This document shows, one piece after another, positions 46,119 to 56,694 of a stretch of DNA of 64,000 bases; position 1 is the first letter of the stretch, and each line of letters opens with the position of its first letter. The DNA comes from Monosiga brevicollis MX1 (Eukaryota > Opisthokonta > Choanoflagellata > Craspedida > Salpingoecidae): the NCBI RefSeq assembly GCF_000002865.3, contig NW_001865047.1:587139-651138 (forward strand), read 5' to 3'. Position numbers and translations under genes: made by a program. The notes beneath the pieces are model-generated. The model worked only from the letters and a program-made list of their open reading frames with translations, was not told where the DNA came from and did no database searches.

Positions 46119-46892
46119 TTGCCATTTTCGAGGGAGAGGCTGGGTTCGGAAAAGGGATTGCCTCGGCTCAAAGACCAAATTCCAAACTAAATGCAAGCAT
46201 GCCCCGCTCAAGTTCGATCCGGTCCGCGTCCAAGGATGATCAAGGCACCCCAGATGCGACGTTATCCGATGTGCCAGTTCCATGAAAGCTCTGCCAAAAT
46301 GAGAGTGAGGCACTGTAATCACAGCACTTCTTCAAGTTGTTGTTGTTTTGTTAATGTTCTCAACGATAATAGTTGAAGCACCTTTCTGTGTTAATGTTGT
46401 TAAAGCATTTGTAGAGGTAGATAAAGTTGTTGCACTTGATGCTGGTCTAGTGTAATGTTTTAGTTACGCATACGTACCTACTTTATGTTGCACTTGGCTT
46501 AGTAATTGCTGCTGCTGATTCGCGTAACTGTTGTTCACAACGCTTTTCTGATCGTCTGACTGTGTGTGTAAGTAACGGCATCCGGGGTCAGTGAGCCAGT
46601 GAGTCAGTGGGTCAGTGACTGAGAGGGCGTCGGTGACCTGGTCCTCGACTGGGGGCAACGTCCCCTGCTTGAACGTCTTTCGCCCCGTGCCGCCGTTGTG
46701 ATGGGGTGCTCGTGCATTTTGATCGTACTCCATTGGTGGAGCGCTTTGTTGTTGTGTTGACTTGTTGTGTCGTGCTGCCGTGTCCCCCTCGCCTCGCCTG
46801 CCTGTGAACATGAGCCAGCGCCGAACGGGCTCACCTTTGCTTGCTCTCTTTCTGCCGCATGTGCAGCGCAGAGAATATATCGCACCGCTGCC

Positions 46893-48358
46893 ATGGATGT
46901 CAATGTGGATCAAAGTCTCGGTACGAGTCTTCTGCTTCTGCCTAAACCCCGTGATACTGCAAGCCTCACCTCCGCCCCCCTCTTGGCTTTTGCACCCAAA
47001 CCTCAAGATGCGCTGGCCAAGAGCATGAAAAAAGCCCCGGCAGCGACGAAAGCCAACAAGGGCAAGGGCAAGGGCAAGGCCGCTGCTACGACCCCGCGCG
47101 GCCAGCAACGCAAGCAACAACAAAAGGTGCTGATGATGTACCGGCTACCCCATGATGGCCGCTCGCGCCGTTACACTCGACCATTCCGGTGCATCTCAAC
47201 TCCGCCATCCCTGTACAGGGGGCCAAGGCAGCGGAGAGCGCTACTGCCAAGCGCAAGGCCGCCACCAAGGACCAACAGCAAGCCTCACGCAAGAACCAAC
47301 GCCAAGCCGCCGCCAACGCCAAGCGCGGACTCCCGGTCAGTTGGTTGACACGGTCAACGATGCCAGTGCCGAGATGCATTTGGGCCTTCTTTGCCCCTGC
47401 ACCCGATGAGACCCTCAACGTTTTGTTTCTTTCCCGTCCTTTTTGCTTCGTTGTGCCTTACCCGCGTTCCTGCCTTCCCCCTTTTCTCCTCCCAGGCGGC
47501 GACCCCATCACAGGCCGGCGGACAAAAGAAAGCCAAGAAGGGGGGCAACAAGCCCGTGAAAGCACAACAGTCTCAGCAACAGCAAAAGCAGAAGCAGGGC
47601 AAGGGCATCAAGGGTAAGACCGTGGTTGCCACCAACGGGCCCAAGACCAAGAAGCTCAAAGTCAGCATCAAGAACGATGCCGCCAAAAAGGCGCGGGCCA
47701 AACAACCCGCCATCAAGAGCAACCCCAACAAGGTCAAGCAGATGGTGAGTGTCCCAGCGGTTTGCTTGTGCCCAATGTTTGTCTTGATTGCGTTTTTCTC
47801 CTACTTTCTCTTTCTTTGCTTCTTTTTTTCCTTGCTGCAGAGCTGCACCTGCTCTTCTACGCCCCTTCATTCTGATACACTTTGTGTTGCCGTTGTGCGA
47901 TTTGGCTCTCAATAGAAGCGCTCCGTAGAGCGCATCGTCCAGGCCGGAGGCCGCATGCCCGCCGTGGCCGTAAGTTTTTGCTGTTGTTGAAAAGCAAGGA
48001 CAAAAGTAGCCAGGAGGTCTGGGAGGGTTCAACTGTCTTAATCAAACCGGTTTCGATTTGACTCGCGTCAATACCCCGCCTAGCCCCCTGTCTGACCTTG
48101 CTTTCACTTGCGCTTTCATCTGCCATAGACCAAGCAAACGATGCACCAACGCTTTGCTCGCATCGTATGTCAAACGTGCCACCTTTGCATCGTTTTGCGG
48201 GCCTGCCTTCTCGCCGAGCATCACTTCCTGCGCTGTGTCCTGTTGCGTGCCCTTATGATCTCTTAGGTGACAGCCAAGTAAAAGCATGTGCGAGACAAGC
48301 TTTTTTTCTATTTCCAAGGTGCCCCTCGCAGGTGTCCCGGTTGGTATTGTGGTGTTGA
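46893..48358 (+). CDS. basic mRNA-export adaptor, UIF/FYTTD1-like
   Basis: Exons: 46893-46920, 47008-47126, 47219-47335, 47496-47744, 47916-47969, 48129-48164, then probably 48332-48358. The first splice gives MDVNVDQSLDALAKSMKKA, a close match to the UAP56-binding motif of ALYREF and UIF (human MDMSLDDIIK). The body is a Lys/Ala/Gln-rich, basic, low-complexity nuclear-type sequence. The penultimate exon gives TMHQRFARI, like the conserved MTLNERFGIL of UIF and MSLNERF of CHTOP. A role in loading UAP56/DDX39 onto mRNPs is inferred from these two short motifs in the right order. The 3' end is uncertain: the last short exon is a guess, and an unspliced alternative also ends soon. A possible AATAAA signal lies near 48491. 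Confidence 0.6.
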
Positions 48359-48904
48359 GTAACATCAAGGGTGACTTCCGCCTGGAGGCGCTTTGCCATC
48401 AAGTCCAAGCTTGAACCATATGCAATTGTTCAAGGTGAAGCGCCGTGACCCTGCCCGCTGTGGTGGCTCTCACTCCAAACGCCCCACGACCAATAAAAGC
48501 GAGATTGCTAGGCTGATTTTTGGTTACTTTCAATTCTTGAAGGCGTGCATGGAGACTCGGGTATATTCAACAATTGATTTTGTGCCGTCAAACATCAAAA
48601 TCGGGGCCTGCGATATCTCAAGCCAGCGGCCATGTGATGCCGCCTACTATACCACACTCGGCGACGAGGGAACCCCATCGAGTCAGGCCCGGTATGATCG
48701 CATTTGCACAGCGGGAGAAAGCCTTGGGATGCCTTTCCAAGAAGAATGCGCAGGGGCCGGGTGGCCTCGGGTGGCCGCACCAAAGGAGCAATCAATCTGC
48801 CCAGGCGATCCAACTTCCTTGCGAGAGTGTGCTTGTCTGCATGCGCGTGCAAAGGCAAAAAGGAAAGATGCAAAGTCTTGTCTGTCCGAGACGTGTGTCC
48901 GAGT
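48359..48904. other. convergent intergenic region
   Basis: Between the UIF-like gene (+) and the thioredoxin-fold gene (-). A 171-codon open frame at 48393-48908 has no recognisable domain and probably covers 3' UTR sequence. No gene supported. Confidence 0.45.
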
Positions 48905-49462
48905 TTAGATGGAAACATGAAGCAAAAAGTAATAAAGGCCACCCAGAAGAAGGGCAATGACACACACGAGGAGGAAGAGCTGGTTCAGGTTGACAATGTG
49001 ATGCTTCCAGGGAAACTTTTCGGGAAAGCGGAGCAACATGCCGTCGCCTTCCTTGGTGAAGAGTTGACCGTTGGAATCAAAGAGAAGGATGCGCGGTGGC
49101 GCAAAAGCATAAAAGTTGCGCGAGATGGCCAAGGGAATGGAGGGGTTGTAGGGAACGCGGGGGCAAGGGTAAATCTTGACGTGCTCGTTGTAGTCGTCGA
49201 GCGTCTCGTCGCCAGAGACAAAGATGAGCTCAAAGCGGGCATTCTGGCTCTTCAGAAGGTTGTAGTGCTCGATGATTTTGTCCCGAATCTCAAGGCTTCG
49301 CATGTCAGTCCACCCCATCCACAGAATGCCGACGACCTCGTTGGTGTCGAAAATGGTCTGGACATCCAGGCGCTGGTTGTTGGCGTCATAAACACCATCA
49401 AAGAAAATGGTTTGCTCTAGGCGCTCCACCTGATTTTCAGGTGCGCCGCGTGCTTTTGCCAT
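48905..49462 (-). CDS. tail-anchored thioredoxin-fold protein lacking the CxxC motif
   Basis: Single-exon frame of 185 codons from ATG at 49462 (an in-frame ATG ten codons earlier is possible). The fold follows nucleoredoxin-like proteins: VVGILWMGWTDMRSLEIRDK corresponds to the strand and active-site helix, RFELIFVSGDETLDDYNEHV to the next strand (family FEIVFVSSDRDEESF), and FAPPRILLFDSNGQLFT to the cis-Pro strand and hairpin. The usual WCxxC is replaced by GWTDMRS, so no redox cysteine is present. A C-terminal hydrophobic helix (LNQLFLLVCVIALLLGGLYY) with a few residues after it predicts a tail anchor. Likely a non-catalytic membrane-bound binding protein; the partner is unknown. Confidence 0.75.
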   Translation of the reverse strand: MAKARGAPENQVERLEQTIFFDGVYDANNQRLDVQTIFDTNEVVGILWMGWTDMRSLEIRDKIIEHYNLLKSQNARFELIFVSGDETLDDYNEHVKIYPCPRVPYNPSIPLAISRNFYAFAPPRILLFDSNGQLFTKEGDGMLLRFPEKFPWKHHIVNLNQLFLLVCVIALLLGGLYYFLLHVSI

Positions 49463-50036
49463 GCTGTGGGTGCTGCGATGTGACGCACGCACGGCGTAAC
49501 GCGGATCTCAGCGGGTGGAAAAAGTCGAAAGTGGTCCAGGACACAAAACCTACGATGTGCAACAAAGACGCAGCCAGCAGCCCTGCCTGTGAGACCCTGT
49601 TACAGTCCATACTCCAGCACAAAAAGAAAAAAAAGGGGACCAAACGCAAAAGGACCTTGCGGCCCGTTCGGCGCTCAAGTCCCCACGTGTCTCCCGCCCC
49701 TCGCTAGTCGTACCACAGATCTCTCACTTACCCCACATGCGCGACCAACTAAAATATAACCCCACCCCAACTGCACGGCCCCCAGTGTACCCAAGATCAC
49801 CGTATGGGCGAACCGACAGGTGGCCAAATGAACCAGTGGACAGGTGTCGCTTGGGACCTGCTCACTCGGTCCCTCGGTCAGCCGATTCGGTCCAACGCGA
49901 CGCACCCTCCGCCTCTCTCTCTCTCTCTCTCTCAAATCTCTCTCTCTCTCTCAAATCTCTCTCTTTAAAGAAAAGTATTTTACATTTCTGTTACAAAATT
50001 TCCAAGAGAGGTTTTTGAATTTTTGAGAGAGAGAGA

Positions 50037-50130
<94 letters not shown>

Positions 50131-50350
50131 AGCGGGAAATGGCAGCGAGAAGCAGTGTGGTGAAGGGGGAGGGGGGGAGGGGGGGGTTATGGGGTGGTGA
50201 AGAATATGGCATATGGCAGGGGATTCAGCATTGAAGGCGTCGGAGGAGAGAGGGAAAAGCTGGCGAGGGTAGTCTCGGAGACCGTGCCGCAGCTCATGCG
50301 ATATGCTGGTGCTTATATGGCAGGTGAGATCGGCAGGCAAGAGCAGCTTC
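49463..50350. other. divergent promoter region with CT and long GT tracts
   Basis: Between the thioredoxin-fold gene (-) and the coiled-coil gene (+). Holds CT runs at 49914-49970, a GA run near 50027, the long GT tract, and a G-rich stretch 50166-50190. No gene. Confidence 0.65.
50041..50129 (+). repeat. (GT)n microsatellite, 89 bases
   Basis: The longest pure dinucleotide tract of the window, about 220 bases before the coiled-coil gene start and in the GT sense orientation. Confidence 0.98.
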
Positions 50351-52185
50351 ATGGCGACCATGGCGGATGAAGCCGACGAGGTCGCTCGGCTGCAGGCATA
50401 CGCCAAGCGAATTGAGGAGCTCGAAGCGGAAGTGCGACTCATTGTCCAGGAGAACGACGAGCTGCTGAATGAGAACGAGGAGCAGGTGTGTGTCAGCTAC
50501 CTGCATCGTGCCAAGACAACAGCTGGCCCTGATTTCTATGCGTGCAACGGGTGTTGCCCATTCCTGGCCTTTTAGACGGCCAGCAATCAGGAATTGCAGC
50601 GCGATTGTTCCGAGCTCGAACGTCAGCTTGAGTCTGCCAATCATGAGCGGGATCGTCTTGACGACGCCGTAGGTGCTCGCACTTGGCCCCAATCCCGTGC
50701 TCGCCCCTGGCATCCCCCTGACCCAGAGGAACATTGCCGTGCTCGGTAGCTGGCTCGGGCACAAAACGACGTGGCAGCGCTCCAACGGTAGATCTCGACC
50801 ATCTTTCGATGTCTGCTTTGCATCAACAGTCGATCCCTCCGCTGCGTCTGACATGCGGTCGTGTGCAGGGAAGTGCGCGAGTTGCGAAGCAAGGTTCAAA
50901 TTACCGATCGCGGCCAGGTGGATGCCCATGAGTTGGAGCACCTCCGCAGTGAGAACAGCCGATTGCAGCGCCAGCTCCTCGAGCTCCGTGCCCAGCGCGA
51001 GGCTGTACGTGTTCGCCCGTGCTCCAGCCAGGCATGCATTGCGCCTGATTATGGTCACTGTTGGCTCATGGTCACCTGTACATGCTGCGGCCCCTTGGCA
51101 TTATAGAGCGCGAGCGTCGGTCGCAACACCAGCACACAGGTACTCGCAGTGGTGTCTGCGTCACGTTGGTTGCACTTGCTGACCTGCACCGTTTGTATAG
51201 GATGATCCTGTTTTGCACCGCACCACGGCACAATATGAGCGCATCCTAGCCGACCTCAATCGCCAGCATGAGGTACGAGCGACGCCGCCAGCTTGCATCC
51301 TGGGTGAACTCGAACCGCTGGCGTCTTGCGTTCTCATCGCTACCCTCGCGTGGGTCTGGCCCGTGCGTAGGAGGAAGTGGAGGTGGTTCATCGTGAACTG
51401 GCGCGGGAGCGCCAGAAAATGGCACGCCAGCACGAGCAGCTGGAAGCCGCCAACTCGGGTGTCAGCGAAGCCAAGGCCCTCCTCCAAGACCTGCGGCGAC
51501 GCTTGGATGTGGCTTCGCGTGCCAAGCGCGATCTCGAGAGTCGCAACATGACATTGGAAGAACAGCTCGATGAGGCTCGCGCGCAGAATCAGGCCTACAG
51601 TGCTCATCTCAAACAAGTCCTCGAGGTGTGTCCATGTTTGTGAACTTGGTACCGGTGCCCTGCTGCCCCCGCTTGTGTGACTTGTGTCTGATTTGTGGAC
51701 TCACCGCGTTCCTTTGCGAGAAGGTGGCTGACAAGCGGCAGCAACAACTCTTGGATCTTGGTCGCGTCGCCGAGCAAAGCCGCCGACAACGCAACGAAGC
51801 TCTGCAAGAGGCTAGCCGTCGGGACGAGGAACTTCAAATCCTCGCCGAGCAAATGCGGCGCCAGCAAGCCGATGTATGACGCTTGGCCCTCAGCCTATGC
51901 TTCTTGTCCGTGTCTGCACTGGTTTGCCCATCTCATGTTGCTCATGCCCCGCCTTGTATCGGCTAATCACGTGCGCAGACTCGTGAACAGCTTCTGAATG
52001 CAGTGGAGCTCGTCAAACTTCAGGGTCTGAATGTAGACAGGTCAGGCACCACCGCTCAACAATCGCGCGGCTGTGATTCTACTCTGCCATCTTTCTCTCA
52101 CAGCGCATGGAGCCCTCGTGCTCCACCCATCGTTCACCAGGCACCACCATCAACTGGACGAGACCATTTCGCGTATGACAGATAA
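50351..52185 (+). CDS. coiled-coil protein of unknown function
   Basis: Starts MATMADEADEVARLQAYAKR; nearly the whole protein has heptad coiled-coil character (RIEELEAEVRLIVQENDELL; NQELQRDCSELERQLESANH; ELEHLRSENSRLQRQLLELR; EEVEVVHRELARERQKMARQ; KVADKRQQQLLDLGRVAEQS; RRDEELQILAEQMRRQQAD). Blocks are separated by short GT-AG introns. I cannot name the family; centrosomal or basal-body scaffold proteins look like this, but so do many others. Exons in the 50680-51250 stretch are uncertain. The end at 52185 follows phase from NVD/S; a shifted frame ending at 52207 (LDETISRMTDKIHVLDG) is more coiled-coil-like and would need a different junction. Confidence 0.7.
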
Positions 52186-52490
52186 AATTCACGTCCTCGA
52201 TGGATAATGTCGTTGACGTTTAATTTGCGTTGATAGCGGTCCCTTTGGCCACTGCGGTGGCCGGCCGTGTAAATTGAATAAAAGATGTAATAATTCAGTC
52301 AAAAGGCTCAAAGGGTTCACCTATGCGGCGGGGCCGACGTTGTCATTCACACAAACTCGCCGTCTAGGTGTGAGCATTGAGAGTCGGAAGGGATCATCAC
52401 GACAAATGACCGAAAAATAGCAATAAATTCGGATAAAATATCGAAAATTATTCGAAAAGTCAGGGGAAGGGGGGGGGGGGGACGTGTGTA
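52186..52490. other. convergent intergenic region
   Basis: Between the coiled-coil gene (+) and WARS2 (-). AT-richer, with AATAAA-like motifs near 52276 (+) and a G run at 52467-52481. No gene. Confidence 0.5.
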
Positions 52491-54429
52491 CTAAGAGAAC
52501 ACCTGGAGACCAAGTGCCTTTTCGAAACGCTGGACCGTGGCATCGGCCGTGGCAGCGGCGCGAACTCGGCCGCGATCCAAGACGGCTTCCAGCTCGGCCG
52601 GGTGCGAACGCCAATACTCTAACCGCTCCTGCAATAGTGCGAGCCCAAACCACACGGCATGAGCTTCCTCCCAAGGCAGGAGGCTGGCCGGAAAGGCTGG
52701 CAAGCCAAACACGCACGCCACACGGGGTACGAAACGTACGCGAACGGGACGCAGACCCTCTATCACGACATCGGTGACCTCCTGTTTCAGAGCGGCCATG
52801 TCCAGATGTGCCAGTTCGCTGGCCACCTCCTCGGGGCTACGGTCGGACAGCGCGGCATGTATGGCCACCAAGTTGCTCACACCGGGCCGCTCCTGCAACG
52901 CACAAGATGCGAGGGACGAGCGAGTCGGATTGAGCTGGGGTAGCACACCCGAAAGAGTGCAAAGAAGCCACAAGGTCGGAAAGCCAACCCTGCTCACCTG
53001 GAAATCGAAGGAGACACCCGGCAAGCTATCCGTTACAGCACGCCGCAACTTGTCACGAATGGTATCCGGGTCGTCTGCAAGTTGACAAACACAACCACAG
53101 AAGGATCAGTGACCTGACGTACAAGCTGGCAAGGCTCGAGCGCAAGACACACACGCACCATGTAATTCGATACGGCTGTGCACCGAGCGGTCAGACTTGC
53201 TCATCTTTGCCGTAGGATTTCGTAGGCTTCGGATGCGTGCGGCAGGCGCTAGAGGGCGGCGTGGACGAAAAAGCAAAAGAGGGAGAGAAAGAGAGAGAAA
53301 ATGAGGCACATGTCGAGAATAGGGTTGGAGAACGGCACCCCCCACACAGCACCAGGGAACCACCACCAATACGTGCAGGTCATACTCAGCAATGGCTGGG
53401 GCAGGACGAAGAGCTGGCTATCGTAGCGGTTGTTCATGCTGCCGGCGATGGTTCGCGTCAGCTCGAGGTGTTGCAGTTGATCCTCACCCACAGGGACATG
53501 CGTAGTGCTATCGTGGGGGCCAAGAGGACCGGATGAGAGCAGCACACACGGAAAAGCGGCAAGGGCGCTGGAATACGGGTAGGTAGCTGGCGCACTTGTA
53601 AAGAAGCACGTCGGCAGCCATGAGCACGGGATAGGCATAGAGGCCAAGGCTAGGGGTCTTTTGCTGGGAGGCTTTTGACTAGAACAGCACCATGAAATGG
53701 TGAGGGACACGAGAGCAAGCCCGGCATCCTAGCCAGCGCAGGAGGTTGGGCCGCACCTTCCACTGGGTCATGCGGTTGAGCTCTCCGGAAGGCGTGTGAC
53801 AGGCCAGCAACCAGGCCATTCGTGTGTGGGCAGCCACCTAAGGGATGGGATGAAGGTCATGTGCTTTTTATACGGCCACCACGTGCCCCCCCTCCATCCG
53901 AGATGCCGCGGCCAGTCCACGTGCGCACCTGGGACTGCTGAAAAAAGACACAGCGTTCCGGATCAATGCCCACGGCAAGAACGGCGGCCAAGGTATCGCG
54001 AATATTGCTGCGCAGCTGCTGCGGCTCTTGAGGGACTGTCAAGGAGTGGAGGTCTGCTCATGATCGCCCCCGCGTACGCATGTGCGTCATCAGTCAGTGC
54101 AAGGACATAATCGGTGTGTAAGGTCGGCACAGGTTGGTCGATGAGACAGCTGGGCCAGCAGCGCGAGAACACGAACCCATGACGCTAAAATAGAATTGCG
54201 CGTCCTTCACCGCGTTTGGACTGGCTGGATCCTGCACCTGAGCCCAGTTGCGGAGGGCGCCGAGGTAATTGCCCAAGTGGGGAATCCCCGTGGCCTGAAT
54301 GCCAGACATGACAATGGTCGGCTCGGGCTTGCTCATAGCCTCTTGCAAACCCCCAGCTTGCACCAGCGTCCATCTCAACCCTCGCCCCTGCTGACAGCGC
54401 CCAACCGCCTGCCCTCCCCGAACCGCCAT
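52491..54429 (-). CDS. WARS2: mitochondrial tryptophanyl-tRNA synthetase
   Basis: Class I aminoacyl-tRNA synthetase charging mitochondrial tRNA-Trp. From ATG at 54429, about 30 residues without acids and rich in Arg/Gly precede MSKPEPT, fitting a matrix-targeting extension. TIVMSGIQATGIPHLGNYLG holds the HIGH-type motif (bacterial-type SGxQPTGxxHLGNYLG). Then DYVLALTDDA; LRSNIRDTLAAVLAVGIDPE; FFQQSQV; AYPVLMAADVLLYKCASYLP; VPVGEDQLQHLELTRTIA; KMSKS motif TAKMSKSD near 53200; DDPDTIRDKLRRAVTD; ERPGVSNLVAIHAAL and a C-terminal helical domain ending at 52491. Order and motifs follow bacterial/mitochondrial TrpRS. Short introns split it into about ten exons; no missing motif is seen. Confidence 0.92.
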
Positions 54430-54665
54430 CTGCCGCCATCCCCCCACAACCATGATGCTGCTTCTCACACACACACACGCATACACACACTCTCTTTCAA
54501 GAAGATGAAGAAGAAGATGCGCGAGAGCAGAGAGAGAGAGCAGAGAGAGAGAGCAGAGAGAGAGAGCAGAGAGAGAGAGAAAAAGAGAGAGAAAGAGAGA
54601 GAAAGAGATGGTCGGTTTGAGAAAGAGAGAAATAAAGAGCAGAAAAGCACAACTACCACATGTAT

Positions 54666-54725
<60 letters not shown>

Positions 54726-54936
54726 AGACAGAGAAACAGAGAGAGAACACACACACACTTTGAAAGAGAGCGCAATACACACACACACGCATGCATACAA
54801 AGATAGAGAGGGAAGTTGATCAAACTGCTCTTTCAAGAAAAACAGCAGCGAGAGGTGTGTGTGTGTGGACGATGGCGGCGGGGGCGGAGGCCATGGGGGG
54901 TGCAGAAGGAGTGCTTGGTACTTCAACTGATCAATA

Positions 54937-54984
<48 letters not shown>

Positions 54985-54994
54985 GGGGCACAGG
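54430..54994. other. divergent promoter with CA, GA and GT tracts
   Basis: Between WARS2 (-) and SPRYD7 (+): CA at 54468-54490, GA at 54520-54735 including a pure run at 54670-54720, and GT at 54943-54982 ending 13 bases before the SPRYD7 ATG. On the sense strand of each gene the nearest tract reads GT. Confidence 0.8.
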
Positions 54995-56413
54995 ATGGAC
55001 CTTTTGTGTTGCTGCCGCAAGCGCGGCCCGCCGGCTGGTCATACGTTCCGCTTTGTGAACAAGGAGGCGGTGGGTTCATGCGGTCGCTCGTCATGCCTCT
55101 CTCCGTCTCTCCGTCTCTCTGTCTGTCTCTCCCTTGCGCACGGGATTGCAAAGTGGGCGATCGAACGACAGGGTCTTCTGTCGAGAGATGGGCTTGATCT
55201 GACCCCGCCCCTCATCTCGAAGCGTCGCGCGTTTGACGGTGCGCTCACTCTTGTCGCTGGCCGGGTTTGCAGGTGGCACTGGACCATGACTTTATCGGCG
55301 AGGTTGGTGGCACGAGTGATGATGGGAAATGGGCACTGACCGATCCGCCAATCCGACTAGCCGACAAGCCGGCAGAGACCGATTTGACTCGAGCTCACGA
55401 CCATCGCAGTCGCTGAGCAAGCACCGCTGACTCTCTTACTCCTTCTACTGACGCATGCCTGCGTGCGTGTTTGTGTGTGCGTGTGTGCGTGTGTTATTCG
55501 CAGGAAGCCGTTGTGGTGAAGAACGGCACGCGGTTATGTGGTCTGTTGCTGGGATTTCATTTGCGCATGCCCCGTCCCGTCGTTCCAATGGGTAGATGTT
55601 TGATGGAAAACCATCTCTTGCTGACTTGCCTTTGCGTCCGCACCCTTGCAGGTTGTGGTGCCGCGTTGGCCAACGTGCCACTGATGCAGAACAAAAGCTA
55701 CTGGGAGGTCAAAATTCAGACAACTGGCCAGTGGGCACTGGGGGTGGGCACGCGGAGCCTCAATCTCAACATACTCCCGCTTGGCAAGGACGAACACACT
55801 TGGGTACGGCTTGAAATTGGATTGTCATTGGCTGCAAGTGCCAGCGTGCAGTGCCAACGCACAGTGCCAACGCGCAGTGCCAACGCGCAGTGCCAACGCG
55901 CAGTGCCGGCACTCCACTGATCAGGCAGTCGGCCAACATGGCGACCGGTAGTGTTTCAATCTTCTTACCCGTCGTCTTGGGGGAATGACTGTATGGGGCT
56001 GCCATCTAGGTACTGCGACAGGATGGCGGTATTTACCACAAGGATCAGGAAATTGGCCGAATGCGTAGTGACGTGCGCGAAGGAGACGTCATTGTAAGTG
56101 AATGTCGATGCACCAGGGACGGGCACCTGGGGTTTTGCGCCATCACGCCGTTCAGCTCGACATTGGGCCAATGTCTTACGCCGCTGATCTGCTACACTCT
56201 CTTGGCCTACAGAGCGTCAGTTACGACCACATTGCTTTGCGCTTCTACATCAACGGGGCGCCGCAGGACGTGGAAGTCCATGGTATCCGTGGCAGCGTGT
56301 ACCCGGTCCTGGCGGTGGATGATGGTGCCATCCTTGACATTGAGTTTCGTAATTTTGTCTCGACACCGCCGGCCGGCTTTGATTACATTATTCTTGAGCA
56401 AAGCATCTTCTAG
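54995..56413 (+). CDS. SPRYD7: SPRY domain-containing protein 7
   Basis: Exons: 54995-55069, 55273-55302, 55504-55540, 55652-55803, 56010-56093, 56213-56413; all phases fit. MDLLCCCRKRG is a Cys-rich N-terminus like human SPRYD7 (LCCLRCC), a possible lipidation site. EAVVVKNGTRLCG, LANVPLMQNKSYWEVKIQTT, ALGVGTRSLNLNILPLGKDE, VLRQDGGIYHKDQEIGRM, SYDHIALRFYINGAP, GIRGSVYPVLAVDDGAILDI and C-terminal ILEQSIF match the human protein almost block by block (IQSTGIWGIGVATQKVNLNQ; FEQQIF). The molecular role is not well known; the SPRY fold binds proteins. Length of about 192 residues is normal for the family. Confidence 0.95.
55849..55907 (+). repeat. 13-bp minisatellite in SPRYD7 intron
   Basis: About four and a half tandem copies of CAGTGCCAACGCG inside the intron 55804-56009. 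Confidence 0.93.
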
Positions 56414-56694
56414 TCTCGCGCCAGCGGAGACATGCGGCTCTCCCGTTCCTGTGGTACCACGACTCGGGATGATCGTGCTGCGCACCACATGTCTGTCGTC
56501 TTTATATCCTCCCCGTGCAGCAGGCGCGCGCTCACTAAAAGGGTTGTGGCCGGCTCGTGCCGGTGCTTGGAACAACCTCGCGACGACTCGTATTCACTAG
56601 GATTTGTGTAAATTAGCAATTGATAGAGGTCTCACATGGCACTCAGAAGCCCAAGGTTAACTGATAGGACCAATCTTGTTGCTACAGTTGCACA
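56414..56694. other. convergent intergenic region
   Basis: Short stretch between SPRYD7 (+) and the FAM185A-like gene (-); nothing recognised. Confidence 0.5.

Larger units (their letters stand above)
45565..46892. other. divergent promoter region with microsatellites
   Basis: Between GST (-) and the UIF-like gene (+). Contains the CA run and the 9-base minisatellite listed separately, and a T-rich stretch 46310-46460. No gene supported. Confidence 0.65.

Noticed and set aside
45579-46285. Open frames of more than 200 codons with HTHTHT and LYSLYS repeats
   Set aside because: Repeat-derived; all frames are open through the same simple sequence.
48393-48908. 171-codon open frame on the plus strand
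   Set aside because: No family resemblance; contains a likely AATAAA signal near its start and overlaps the end of the opposite-strand gene.
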